The notes: a model not told the origin generated them from the letters alone. 64,000 nucleotides of DNA from Latrodectus hesperus (GCA_037975125.1 CM075853.1:36716113-36780112); one strand, 5' to 3'. Positions 26,457 to 38,594 are shown, counted from the stretch's first letter. Numbers and translations are program-made.

Positions 26457-29400
26457 ATGACGACCAGGAAAGCTTTTCAAGAACTGCAGACATCTGCTAA
26501 TGACAGAACTGTGTTTGTAGGTTCACCCCAAAGGACTTCAACGATTCATCAGGTTAAATTTCATATTTTCTTAAATTCTTGTAATATCAAAATTTATTTT
26601 ATTAAGTAATTTTTAAATGAATTTCTATGAAAATATCTTGAGTGTTTCTCAAGTGTCAAAACTTGAAATGACAAATTAGTTTGTATGTGTGTTTGTGGGG
26701 TTTCTGTACGTGAACTGATATAGTAATGTATGTCTGATTTATTTACCAAGGAAATTATTTTTAGGCTTGATAACTTTATATAAATTATCCATTTTTTGGA
26801 GAGTTTAACAAATATTTTTCTGCTACTATAACCATAAGATCTGGTTTGTAAAAAGTTGCTGTATGGAGCACTATAATTCTAAAGGCACTGATTTTGCTAA
26901 TATTTTTTGAGTTATTTTGTCTTTACTTCTAGAAAAAATTGGATATCATTTTTCTTTTCTCCTGTAAGTTGTTTTCACACAACATAAAGAAGTTAACTCT
27001 TGTGATGTGATTTTGTAATAGTAAAATTTACAGCAAGAGATAAGATTTTACTATATTTTTATGAGGTGTATAATAAGTAAATTATAAGAAAGACTGGTTA
27101 AGTTCTCCAATTTTAATTTTTTAAGATCTCTACTATGGATTTTTTCATCTTGGAATGAAAAGATTAAAGTATGATATTTAAACTGGTACCAAAATGAATA
27201 ACTCTTGATACAGTGCATAATATTTCAAAGACATCGTTGCACAAAATATTCCTGCTAGTTTCTTTATCCCATAAGATTTTTATTGATTTGCCAAATGATT
27301 TGAAATCAGCATCTAACATTATTCCAATATATATCCTTAAAGTTTTACTTTCGATTATTTTTCCCGCTATCTTTCTATTAACATTCTTCTTTAATATTAG
27401 TCATCTTTGATTTTGCTTTTAATTGTAGAAATAAATACTATCTCAATTGCACTTCATTATCCTTGCCATAATATGACTTAAAATCTTGTGTCCCCTAGAG
27501 TAGTTTTTATGATATTGGCAGTTATTGAGAAATATAGGGCAGTGAACTTAACTTGCTTTTTACTTCATGATTCTTGCACTGAATACCTTCTTTGTAGTTG
27601 ACTTGTTAAATATCAGTATCCAAATCATTGTCAGAACCTTTTTACTCTCAATTTCGTCACTTGTATGATGTTCATACTCGACAACTTCTTTGTTGTCTAA
27701 TGTTTCTATTAGTTCAGATATACTAGCATGTCTTGTACTAAGGCTATTTGACATCTTTTTTTCTCGCATTCACAGGCAGAACTTTTATAGTATATCAAAA
27801 GAAGAAATACAGCAGGAAAAAAACATTGCAATAAAAACAAATAGCTTGACCTCCTGACAATAACATGAACTTTTTAACTTTGCATGTGCTCTCTTGTCAT
27901 GTGACCTCATACGTTAACAAATCAGGCTTAAAAATGGATAAATTAGAAAAAACTATTCAATTATATTATTCCAAACATATAATTGAATATGTACAAATAA
28001 AAATGACTTTTTGTATCGTATCATACTGCTCCAATCATTAAATTGATAAGTATTCCTTCGAAACGCAAATAAACATAAATCCTCCTAGGATTACATATTT
28101 TTATCATTTATATGCAGATTCAAGAAAATATCTCAGTCTGTTTTTTATATGAATGTATAAATTATGTATTTTGTCATAGACCCATACTGAACAGTGAGGT
28201 TGGAGAATTTTGCAATTGAACTAAGCATTATGTGAATTTACTTAAAATTAAGTTTTTAATTAAAAGGAAAAGTCTATAAAAGTAATCTAGGCCTTCTTGA
28301 TATTTTGATTTTTGAAATATTCAATTTTAATCTGTGACCTTTAATACCTTCTAAAAATTTAAACTTCTTTCTCTCCTCAAATTTTTCCTCGTCGTTAGAG
28401 ATTTTAATTTAATACTTTTTTAACTTTTTATCTTATAATTTCAGGTAATCAAAAACTCTGCAAAACCCAAAATGTTAAAGTCTTCTGATAAAGAGAATGT
28501 AATGGTTAGACGATCTAAGCGTAAAGGTACAGTTGTAGAAAATAAAATACATGAAGAACAGCTTGGAAAAACGAGGGAACAATCCAAAAAGATAGCCAAA
28601 GAAATGTCAAAAAAACCTGTTAAAGAAATAACCAAGAAGTCTACTAAAAATGTTAAGTCCAGAAATAAGAAAGAAAACATCCAATCTGTTTCAGATATTA
28701 ATACTACAGTTTTGCTAAATCAGTCTCGCCTGGAATCTTTTCTGTCTCCTAGTTCTAGTAATACAACAATATCGGAAGAAACAACTTTATTTGAGGCTGG
28801 TGAGTTGCTTTCAGTTATTTTAGATAAAAACATCTAAGTATTAAATTAAATAAATTTAAAATGACTTAATTTCTATTATATATAGTGTATATGCAAGCAG
28901 AAATACTTTATTGTTAAGGTTTTTCTGTGATCATCTGACATTATAAATTTATTATACAAGTATTGATATTGCTGATATAGATTCCAGTGAATGTAAAGCT
29001 TAATTTGTCGCCTCTAAATGATGTTACATATATAGCTTTATCTAAAAATACCTGCTTTTGTTAATGAATTCCTAAAAATAGAAATTGTTTTTATTACATT
29101 AGCTTCATACAAATCTTTAGATACCAGAATTTAAGCATCACACCTATATGTGTGTTACTTTATAAGATATAAGTTCATTTAATGATATAACTACTCTTTA
29201 TATAAATTTTTTAGGAAATAAAGAATTTGCTTAAAATATAAAAAATGATTCTTAACTTTTTACAAAATCAAAAATTATGAGAAAATTAATTATGCATGAA
29301 CTTGCTTAATTTTCTTTTTATAATGTGTGAAGCCAACTTTTGATAATCAAGAAAATTGCTTTAGTTTCTTTAATTTGATTAATTTTTTTATACTAAAAAT

Positions 29401-32328
29401 CACTTACAGTACTTAAAATTTTACTATAGGGGATATTACTGTAAGTAAAAGTATCTCAGAAGAAACTAATTTATTATCTTCAGGTAAGAAATGAATTTCC
29501 AAATTAGTCACGTTGAAGAATATATATATTGTAAATAAATTATGCAACTTCTTGCTTTAGATATTACATCTCAATCATATTGGAAAACTGTAGCTGAAGA
29601 AAGGCAGATAGCGTTAGAAAAAGTATTATCTGAGAATGAATTGGTATGAAATAATTGTTAAGTTATATATTTTATTACTTATAAATATGTACTTTTTTGC
29701 TTATATTTTATTTAATCTGCTGTACGCTTTATATGTTTATATAGTATGTAACTATAATGCTGATTTGTTTCACTAATTCTAAAAAACGTATCCATTTGAA
29801 TTTTTTACTAAACGTTAAAATTATTTTTTTCATGTGGGAAGTGAATAGTATTAAAGTGAACACATAAAATTGAAACTATGAATAGAAGTTTCTGTGACTC
29901 TCTTATAACACATTGCATTAATTATAATGTAAAAAATGTCCAATTCATAATGCTTTAGAGTTATATTGACTTTTTATAAATATAGTAATTTTTAATTAAA
30001 TACTGAAAATTAAGTTTGACAAGTATTTCAGCAAAACAAATCATCAGGCTATTTTTTTTCAATGCCGACAAATGGCTGAGTGGTTAGCATTCCTGACTCC
30101 TGAGCTGTGGGTCATAGATATTCTGTATTTCTGTCCTTTCTTCTGTGATGTATATATGTGACCTACCTTATAAATGCATGGGGCATACATAATGCTACTC
30201 ACCTCCGTGGCTTGGTTCACAAGTACCTTCTGGGTAACGACAAATGAGTAGCAGTTTCTGGCCTTGTTGTAGCAAAGGGTTGATCACTCAGATGTCCACC
30301 GTTGAAAAAAAACAAACTATTTCTTCAATTTAGTTGCAGTTGGCGGAAAGGTTGTAAGAAACTAAGATCATACATTCATGTAAAATTTTTTGCATTGAAA
30401 ATACCACCCATGTATCAAAAACAATTCATTAGATGGAAGAATAATCTTTGAGAACATATTTGTTATATATAATCTTAATAATCATTTCAACTTAATGCCA
30501 AAATTAATTCCATCTCCATAAAAACATGATCTATTAAAAAAGACGGTTGCAGCAAAATTTTTATATTTTGGTACAAAAATACAACAGTTGAGAAAACTTA
30601 AACTGATAAATTAAAGTTTGAAAACTTTTGCTTACAATGGTTAATTTTCAGGAATTTTACCTGTAAATTTAAGTTTTTTTATTAATGAATTTTAAATTGT
30701 ATATAATTTTTAAATTTTTTAGTAAAATTTCTGAAAATTAAGTGTGATAAAGAGAAAAATTTCAAACTTAACTTCAAATAAATTATTCTTGACTATTATA
30801 TTTTTGTAGCAAAAGTGTGCAACTGTCTTTTATATATCATTTTTATAAAATAATGAAATTTTAATTTAATACTGAAATTAATGATCATTTATGGAAACAA
30901 CTGATACTATAAATTTACTAAAACTGTATAAATTTTTTATAGTGTTACAGCTAATCCCTGAGCAAACTTTAATTACGCACACAATTAAACTGTAGATTTT
31001 AAAAAATCTTTATTGAAAATTTTTATAAGCAAATGTAAAATATTAAGCTATTCGTGTAGAAAAACATAGGATTAATCTTGAATTTTCAAATAAATAAACA
31101 AACATTTCAAACTTTATTTCAACTAGTTTTTAGTTTTAATGTTTTTTAAATGAATACTTATATTTTCTACTTTTAATCTTAAATAAGTAAATAATTTATG
31201 TTCTGAAGCTTATTTGAATATAAATTGTATGAAAAATTTTATTCCGTTGATTTAGCTGTTAGATCAAGTTCTTGCTCTGCAAACAGAAAATTCACAAATA
31301 AAATCTGCTCTTTCTGCTGCTGAAAAAATCCTAAAAATGGTAAGACAGTTTTAAGCTATATATAATTATATAAACAAAACTTAAAGTTACAGGCTTTCAA
31401 TTAATTACTCCAGAGGGAAATTTTTTAAATGTTATTGTGGTGTTTCATTTTAAGAACCATCTCTGATTAACAGCTATAGTTTTTAGTTGAACAAAAATAT
31501 AAATGGTGGTAATAGAATTTAATATTATTAAGTATCATATTTAACAAATGAAGTATGAACTTTAATCCTTTTTGTTCATTTAAATATAGATATTTTCAAT
31601 ATCAAATGATTGAATTGAGTAATTTTTTCAATAGAGTAAAATCGATGTCTATTAGCTAAAACTGTAAATAAGAATTTTTTGTTAATGCTGCCAAATCATG
31701 CAAATATTTATATGTAGAAAACATTTAATATATATTGCATCATTGTACGGTAATGTAGTTTGTGCCCAACGTTAGAGATTGAAAAAGAAATTATTTAAAA
31801 AAATGGATAACATAGAAATTGGAATACTTTTTTTGTCAACTCAGTGCTATAATTTGTAATTATATCATTGTTTATAATATTTTTATAAAAATAGAAAAAT
31901 TCTAAGTAATTATTTGTAAATGATTTTTCCTTTGTAACTATGACTTTATATTTTATTTAATCATCCAATGCATTATGTCATGAAATATTTCGAATAGTTG
32001 AAAATCGTTATAAATTGCTTGAATTAATATCTGTAGTCTTGATTGTATTCTAATAAACACAATTATTTAAGCTCTTATTTAAAATTCCTTTTTATAGATG
32101 TTAGTTTTCTATAGGTAAATTTTCTAACCATTCAATAGCCAAAAATATTAAGTTACTCTTAAGTTTGCCAATTTTATCTTTTAGTTTATTGATGAAAAAT
32201 ATTTCTCATATTGATTTATATTGTTTAGTTCTTGAATATGTTTAACAAAGTTTAATTGAAACTTTCTTTAAAAATATATGAAGAATCCTCTAATTCATAT
32301 TTTTTTTCAGGAGGGATTGCTGGATTAA
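26457..32328 (+). CDS. GMNN: Geminin-like DNA replication inhibitor, complete, six coding exons
   Basis: Geminin is a nuclear coiled-coil protein that binds Cdt1 and blocks MCM loading outside G1. Coding exons: 26457-26552, 28445-28799, 29430-29483, 29561-29643, 31256-31339, 32311-32328. All joins are GT..AG and in phase, giving 229 aa; vertebrate geminin is about 209 aa. The start is supported by an in-frame TAG directly before the ATG. Residues 54-59 (RRSKRK) look like a nuclear localisation signal and 74-108 are lysine-rich. Residues 175-224 match the Cdt1-binding helix and coiled coil (YWKTVAEERQIALEKV, then leucine heptads). KEN motifs lie at 48-50 and 108-110; no RxxL occurs. The protein ends EGLLD right after the coiled coil, without the family's acidic tail. 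A geminin relative (GEMC1 or multicilin type) is possible, but the small size favours geminin. Confidence 0.82.
27170..27769 (-). pseudogene. Decayed piggyBac-like transposase in the first geminin coding intron
   Basis: Two minus-strand segments fit the N-terminal half of piggyBac transposases. At 27769-27560 an acidic leader reads MSNSLSTRHASISELIETLD. At about 27400-27175 comes a segment including LRIYIGIM, ILWDKETSRNILCNDVF and SRVIHFG, matching the region around the family's YWS...M..RF..I.R.LHF pattern. Stops and frame changes separate the pieces. The catalytic aspartates were not found. Terminal TTAA sites were not resolved because TTAA is too common here. Confidence 0.45.
30060..30310 (+). 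repeat. tRNA-derived SINE-like repeat in a geminin intron
   Basis: The head reads TGGCTGAGTGGTTAGCATTC, an A-box-like start of a Ser/Leu-type tRNA, followed by a decayed B box (TGGGTCATAGATATTC). A body of about 180 bases without an open frame follows. It lies between coding exons 5 and 6 as counted from the ATG exon as 1 and is clearly richer in GC than the intron. Confidence 0.6.
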
Positions 32329-32481
32329 ATTCTTTTTTTAAACTGAATTTTTGTTATCTGTGATTAAAATGTCTGTGTTACAAATTGTGAATTATAAAAA
32401 TCTATAGGTTTAATTTTATAATTTGTAAAGTTGTAGCAATATTGTAAATATTTTATGATGTGTTGTAAGAATTTTCTTTAC

Positions 32482-32487
32482 AATAAA
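32482..32487 (+). terminator. Poly(A) signal of the geminin-like gene
   Basis: AATAAA about 155 bases after the stop codon at 32326-32328, in a suitable place for a short 3' UTR. Confidence 0.55.
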
Positions 32488-32509
32488 GTATTAATTTTAA
32501 TAAGACTTT

Positions 32510-33860
32510 TGAAAATTAATGAATTCTGTAAAATTACATACAGTTTGCAATTAAGCAACTGTGTTCTGAATTGGGAGCTATAATTCTCTTTGGAATTGAA
32601 AATAATTACTACCTAATATTTTGGAAAATTTTCTTATGTTTATATAATCAAAAAAAAGTAAATATTTATCTTTTAGCAAAAACTCACCAAGTATTTTGAT
32701 TGCATTACTCATCAAGTTTTTAAAAACTGCTAATGATTAGCTAAACTAGTTTTAGTTGCTGTAAATTATATAGTCAGAATGCTGTTTGTATAGTGAAAGA
32801 AGAGCTACACATTCTCTTCAAATATTTCTAAATTTGCTTTTTCTAGGTAAATATAGGGAATGGATTTTAGGTTTCCCCAATGCATCGCTTAATATTGTTT
32901 TCAATGTCTATGCTTCAGACATCATATTATTAAAAACATGTATTTCAACAGTTAAACAAACACACACAGATTCCCAAAATCATTTTAAGAACTATTTTGA
33001 CAGTAACTAGTTTTCTTTGCATTGATAGTCCTAACAATGCAAAGGAAACACATAACTGTCAAATTTGGAAGGAGAAATTATCAATGTTATATATTTCAGT
33101 CCTTAGCTATGTATGAATTATTATAATTCTTTAAATTACCTATATGTTCAGGATTTCATCAAGAAGTCTTAGATAGGAATCTTGCATTTTAAAACTGAAT
33201 CTGCAAACTTTTAGAGAACCACCAGTTTTTAATAACGATACTGAAGTATTGAGATATATCTGCTGTAGTAGCAAACGTAGAATTAGTAAACAATGAAACA
33301 TTTATCTTTAAAATACAGCACTATCTGTTAAAATTACATTGCTTTGCTTGAGAAGAGGATAAACACTTTGAAGCATCTAATGAAAAGTTTTGTGATAAGA
33401 ATTACAAATTATCTATTCGAGTATATATACAATGAGCAACTTAAATTTATCTTAGTATGGCAAGAAATTTAAAAAGTGAACAAATAATATGTGGAAAAAT
33501 ATTCTTCACATAGCCATCAGTTTCTAGACTTATGTAAAGAAAACTAATAAATTTTATTCAAATAATGTTTTACTTATCTGATTAATCTAACAATAGATCT
33601 TAGTAAACTTAATGTTCTTACTGACATTGTATGAAAGCTTAAAATTGAAGTTTCACTCTAATCACTTGATTAGACAGTACTACAAAATTTCAACTATATT
33701 CTTCTTAGAAAATTCCAGACTTATCCAAGTCTATTATTTGCCTTTAAGTGAAGTCAATATAAGTGCATATTATCTAGTAATATTTATGCTTACTGCTTAT
33801 TTTTTTACTGAGGCTGATAAAAAGAATGAATTTTTGCTCTTTTGCATATATTGCATAATG
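32510..33860. other. Intergenic AT-rich DNA, nothing recognised
   Basis: No coding segment, RNA gene or repeat that I can support. Short open frames here are uninterrupted only by chance. Confidence 0.5.
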
Positions 33861-33865
33861 TTGAC

Positions 33866-34150
33866 CACAGTGGCCTGGTTGGTTAGGGTGTCGTTCTCAA
33901 TATTGGAAGGTAGTGAGAGTTCGAATCTAGGCTTAAGCAGGATCTGTCATGTTTGCTGAAGGTTATTGCAACTACACCCAGTTTTAGTGTGCCCCAATGT
34001 CCTACAAGTGAAATACTTCTCATGGTAGTGGGCCAAGTCCTGGGGGTCTTGTGCTAGGTCCTTGCTTTGAAATCACATGGACTCCATTTGGTGCTGTTTC
34101 TAACTGGTAAGGCCCAACTCAGGGCTAGGTATAGGGAAGCATGCTGGTGC
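33866..34150 (+). repeat. tRNA-derived SINE-like repeat
   Basis: The head has an A-box-like TGGCCTGGTTGGTTAGGG and a good B box, GAGTTCGAATCTAGG, about 50 bases later. A GC-richer body of about 200 bases follows to near 34150, and then ordinary AT-rich DNA. Confidence 0.65.
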
Positions 34151-34244
34151 AACAACATTATATAATGTGTATATAAAATTAATATGCAAATATCTTAGTA
34201 AAGTCATGCGTAATATGACTTTAATCTAAATATTTTTGGTGCAC

Positions 34245-34271
34245 TTACCCAAGGTTACACTCCTTGGGTAA
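34245..34271. repeat. 10-bp perfect inverted repeat, 7-base loop
   Basis: Arms TTACCCAAGG at 34245-34254 and its exact complement at 34262-34271, just downstream of a SINE-like repeat. It may be a small element end. Confidence 0.5.
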
Positions 34272-35207
34272 ATACACAAATAGTAATACTAATATATATA
34301 GTTTAAAAAAATACTTTATATACATTTATATAGATATATATGTATAGCTATTATTAATAAAATAATCACTAATTACTTTAATGCTGATAAATTAGATCAC
34401 ATAAAAATTTTTGCATACAATTTAAATTACTTTTAAAGATTCCAACAAACCTAGAACCTCATTGAAATGGCAAAATAATTTACTTGGGAAAATGAACTTT
34501 GAGATTATTTTTTATCTCTTCTATGGGAAGATGAAGTGAAAGTTAATAGATTTAAACATTAGAAAGAATTGCAATTTTATTTCAAAAATTTTAATCTAAA
34601 AGTAACTATATAAGAAATGTGTATGAATCAACTAATATAAGAGTTTTGAGGGCTTTTATTTGATGTAAATATTTGACTTACACACCTTAAAAAATAGTTT
34701 GACAGTAAAACTAAGTAATATTAAAAAAAAAAAGTAGAGAGATAAAGCCAATATTTGATAAGATTAGCATCATTTAGATGAGAGTAGAAAATAAGATTCG
34801 TGAGATAAAAGATATTTAAGATTATGCAGCGTGTTTATCGCAACTTTCAGAAAAAATATAACCTTAAGTTCAATATTATTGCTGGTACTGTGAATCTTAA
34901 GCACTGTAAATTATGTTAACTTTTGAATAAATGTTAATTATTGAAGATTCAGCTAAATTTTTAACACAAATTGTTTATGAATGATGTATTTTAAATCTGC
35001 TTTTTCATTTAACTACAAAATAGAAATAATATTAAATGTGTTATGTAAACACATGTATTCCTAAGTGAATTAATTAGCATGTAAACTAATATATTAAGTT
35101 TTATTGAATTTATATAATTCAAAAAGTGTGTGTGTGTAAGTTCATGGTTGTGGCTCCCCTAATCTGATTTTTTTACTAAACATTTTTAAAATTAATAAGT
35201 CGTTAGG

Positions 35208-35850
35208 CTTTTTTACCACCAATAGAAAGCTGTATAATTTCCAACCCAACATCTTTATGAATGATCATGTGCTGACAGTGGATAAACACCCTAAATACTT
35301 GGAATTTGTGTTGGACCCGGAAATTTTGGGCAACAAACATATTGATCACCTCATGCTAAAGGCAAGAAAACGGATTAACATCTTGTGGTACATCTCTGGT
35401 CGAAACTGGGGCTCAGACGCTGATACTTTACGAAACACCTATGTCTCATTAATTAAGCCAGATCAGGAATACGCCATTCCAATTTATTGTTGTGCCTCCG
35501 ATACTAATCTCCAGAAACTAGAAAAGGTTCAGCTCAACGCAGCTCGGATCATCACGGTTTCAGAAATTCCTGTCCCAGAGATATTGTACTTTTTGAGGCA
35601 GGTCTTCAGCCACTTAGCCTTAGAAGATGCACATATCTAACCAAATATTACAATAAACCTTGTACTCTGGGCTCTCATAATCGCACCTCAACCTATTTTA
35701 CGGGTTGGCGTAATAGTCAGAGACTCAAGAGAAATAGCCCCTTCAGCCAAATAGTTAATCTGGTCATAGCTAAAGATGCAGTAGAACCACATCACCTGAA
35801 ACAATGACTTGACCCATCGGATGATCTAAATGGTGTCCCCTAGTAGTAAT
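35208..35850 (+). mobile_element. Jockey-like LINE, fragment 1: region after the reverse transcriptase core
   Basis: A 127-codon open frame (35257-35640), open upstream to about 35208, encodes the thumb and connection part of a non-LTR retrotransposon polymerase: HVLTVDKHPKYL, HIDHLMLKARKRINIL, LRNTYVSLIKP, LQKLEKVQLNAARIIT. After a frame break the connection continues to about 35850 (KYYNKPCTLGSHNRTSTYF, RLKRNSPFSQ, EPHHLKQ). The catalytic core upstream is missing, so this is a 5'-truncated, frameshifted remnant. It is GC-richer than its flanks. It is collinear with the RNase H fragment near 41 kb. Confidence 0.8.
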
Positions 35851-36110
35851 TCAACACTGGGGTGGTGATTGGGTTAACTACTTGAACCGATGGAAACTCA
35901 ACAGCCTCTGCGCGGCAATAGTGCATGGAACAGTGCACTATTTGTCACCTCGGCCGGAGAGAGGTTGCTGTGTCCCCACCTGTTCAGTTGAAGTTCATGG
36001 TGTGATGAGCTTATGGCATATGGCCCTGTGAGTTTTTTAAAATTCGATGAAAAGGGAGTGAGTGCAGTGATGATATTAGGCCATGCAATTTTGTATTCTA
36101 CTCGTGTACT
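35851..36110. repeat. GC-richer dispersed-repeat-like segment
   Basis: About 260 bases of mixed composition joined directly to the LINE fragment. A minus-strand open frame covers it (35898-36137), but it has no recognisable domain and I take it as non-coding repeat. It looks like a separate short element inserted into, or next to, the LINE. Confidence 0.45.
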
Positions 36111-36135
36111 AATGCTGTTTTCTGATTTAAATATC

Positions 36136-36181
36136 AAAAATGCACTATCGTTTAAAAATAATTTAACGATAGTGTATTTTT
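36136..36181. repeat. 20-bp near-perfect inverted repeat (hairpin)
   Basis: The arms at about 36136-36156 and 36162-36181 pair over the core CACTATCGTT with one G.T pair and one bulge, around a loop of about 5 bases. It sits at the right edge of the GC-richer repeat and may be its terminal structure. Confidence 0.7.
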
Positions 36182-36489
36182 GTTACTAAGCCAGACAATA
36201 TTGAGGAAAACCCATTTTTATTTTTATATAAATTACATACATAAAAAGTAAAACCCATAAGTTTTTCATACATAAAATACTTGTATTGGAAGGTATTTTT
36301 TTTTTTAATAGTTTTGAATAAATTCAAAATGTAATAAAAAGTCAGATAGTATACTTAAGTGAAATTAATATGAAACGTATTTTACCGATCATCTAAGATT
36401 GTTTCCCTGTAGGACATATCAGTATTTTCAACAGATTTTATTGAAGAACACATAATTAACATTCAATAATTTCAGTATTAGAAATTTGC

Positions 36490-36490
36490 T

Positions 36491-36517
<27 letters not shown>
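36490..36517. repeat. (TTTA)n microsatellite
   Basis: Seven tandem TTTA units in otherwise featureless AT-rich DNA (36182-37270). Confidence 0.9.
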
Positions 36518-36521
<4 letters not shown>

Positions 36522-37270
36522 TAATAGAAAAAATCCCAATAAATTAGCTTTGAGACAATATTCATTAGAATTTTTTAAATAATTTCCAATTTTAGAAAAA
36601 AATAAAATTTGAATCAGCCAATTATAAATTGTTATTATTTTACAAATATTTTTTTAAATTTTACAATGGATATTTATAATTGTAAAAATATTAAAAAAAA
36701 TTATTATTGTTCTATAAGACATATTTTTAACGAGTCCTCATAAATTTATCCAGAAGTTTGGTTCTAAAGATTAGAATCATAAGTTATTCATTTAATTCTT
36801 CCAATATATTTGTAACAATTGGTATATCTTAACATAGAACATATCTAAACAAGAGATTTTGATTTATTTAATATAGAACACACAAGATAACTTTAATTAC
36901 TTTTTGATATTGTTTTTCATCAATTTTATATTAACAGCAGAAAAATTGACTTAAATATGAATATTCTTGAAATTTTTTAAAAGAAATATTTGCAGAGCTA
37001 AGGGTGATAAAAAGTTACAAATTTTTTGTAATAATTGTATTAACTTTATTATTGCGATGAGATTAAAAATACAGTTGTATTCTCAGTTACAAATGTTCCT
37101 ATTTCATTGTAATTTTTTAAATATTTGTTTAATTCTCCATTTCAATATTTATGAACTTAATCACAAAAATAAAATGTTCACAAAAGATAAAGGTTTATTA
37201 TTATTCTTTTTTACATATTATATACATCAGACTGGGCTTTTTCCAAAGTTCTTTTGAAGTGTCTCCCATC

Positions 37271-37356
37271 TTAGTCAGAAATACACATAAGCCATTTTTT
37301 AGTATATTGCTGTACATCACTATCTGTAATACAGCTGCCATGGCATTGAGTAGAAG
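37271..37356 (-). pseudogene. DUF4806-like terminal exon, copy A
   Basis: The minus strand reads a polypyrimidine-poor AG acceptor at 37357-37358, then 27 codons and a stop (TAA at 37271-37273). The sequence STQC, HGSCITDSDVQQYTKKWLMC resembles the extreme C-terminus of DUF4806-type proteins, where a helix and a WL motif precede the end. It needs one base from the upstream exon. It is the diverged partner of copy B, 613 bases away. It could be a real alternative last exon or a pseudo-exon. Confidence 0.4.
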
Positions 37357-37877
37357 CTATAAATAAAAATAATTAATATCAGAAACAACATAACTTTTCA
37401 TGCATTTTTATTTGATACTATTAACATTAAATTGTTTCTGAATAAATTCTGTAATCTAACAAAATAATTTTAAATATTATATTGAAATATACAAATTAAA
37501 GTTGTTAAAAGATTATTAAAATTATGATTTAAATTTAAAAGCAAAACTTATAAATTATAAAGTTTATCTAAATACTCCAATTAACATTTTGATACAGTGA
37601 CAAACTTCACATTTAATAAGCATATAAATATATGAATGAAAAATAAAAACTATCCATTAATTTTTCATAAGTTACAAACACTATATAAAAAGAAATCATA
37701 TACATTAAACAAAGGATAACAGAAGTATAAGAAATATTGTGTTTTTATGATTTTTTACAATGTTTATGATTCTGAAATATTTAGAGTAAACTGAATTAGT
37801 AAAAATAAATTTTTACATTTGAATTTAATGATGTTTTCATATATCATTATATAACTTTTAAAATTTATTTCTACAAT

Positions 37878-37969
37878 TTATTCTCTTTCCGGAGCACACA
37901 TCAACCATTTCTTTATATATTTCTGTATATCAATATCTGTGATACAGCTGTCACAGTGGTAAAGAAAAG
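37878..37969 (-). pseudogene. DUF4806-like terminal exon, copy B
   Basis: The minus strand has an AG acceptor, then 29 codons ending in TAA: HCDSCITDIDIQKYIKKWL and then MCAPERE. It shares phase, the SCITD core and KKWLMC with copy A. The ending APERE is closer to the usual family ending (WL..A.dR) than copy A's. The family assignment rests on remembered pattern only. Confidence 0.42.
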
Positions 37970-38594
37970 CTACAAATAAATAAATTTTGCTCCTATAAAT
38001 GTTAAATAAAATAACATCAGAAACAAAGTAAGATCAACATTATAAAGATTTTTTATAATTGATACTATTAACATTAAATTGCTTCTGTTATAAAACAATT
38101 TTAAACTTTACATGGAAATGTCACAAAAATTAAAGTTGTTAAAATATTAAAATTAATGTTTAAATTTAAAGAAAAAAGCTATAAATTTAATCCATATACT
38201 GTAATTAACATTTTGATCCAATGGTAAACTTGGTATTAAAAAAATACATAGGCAAAGCATAAGTGAAAAATAGAAAATAACAATTCTTAATTTTATAAGT
38301 TATAGGAACAATATAAACTCTAAAAAATTACATAAATTAAACAAAGGATAAAACATGTAATTAAAAATTATAACAGAACCATATGAAATATTGTTTTCTT
38401 ATGATTTGTTAGAATGGTTATTATCCTGAAATATTTTGATTAAATTGAATTAGTTAAACTTTTACATTTGAATTTAATGATGTTTTCATATTGTATTATC
38501 TTAGTTCACCTTAGAAATTTAAAAATAAAATGTAAACCTGTAATCAAATTTATAACATTCTGAAGGGTGGAAAATGAATGCTTAACACTCCTAC

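Larger units (their letters stand above)
37271..38500. repeat. Tandem duplication, two copies, period about 613 bp
   Basis: Unit 1 (about 37271-37870) and unit 2 (about 37878-38500) align along their whole length, in the exon and in the following intron-like DNA. Shared blocks include GATACTATTAACATTAAATT and TTTACATTTGAATTTAATG, the latter near each unit's right end. Copies differ at many sites and by small indels, so the duplication is old. Confidence 0.8.

Noticed and set aside
28441..28680. Minus-strand 79-codon frame with hydrophobic residues
   Set aside because: It is the complement of the lysine-rich geminin exon; Lys and Glu codons read backwards give Phe and Leu.
30060..30140. Functional tRNA gene
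   Set aside because: The B box is decayed and no cloverleaf with matching acceptor stem can be drawn; it fits a SINE head instead. The same applies to the other tRNA-like heads.
33612..33959. 115-codon plus-strand frame
   Set aside because: Its distal part runs into the SINE-like repeat at 33866 and the rest is low-complexity composition.
35898..36137. Minus-strand 79-codon open frame
   Set aside because: It covers a GC-richer repeat and has no recognised domain; GC-rich repeats in AT-rich DNA often stay open by chance.
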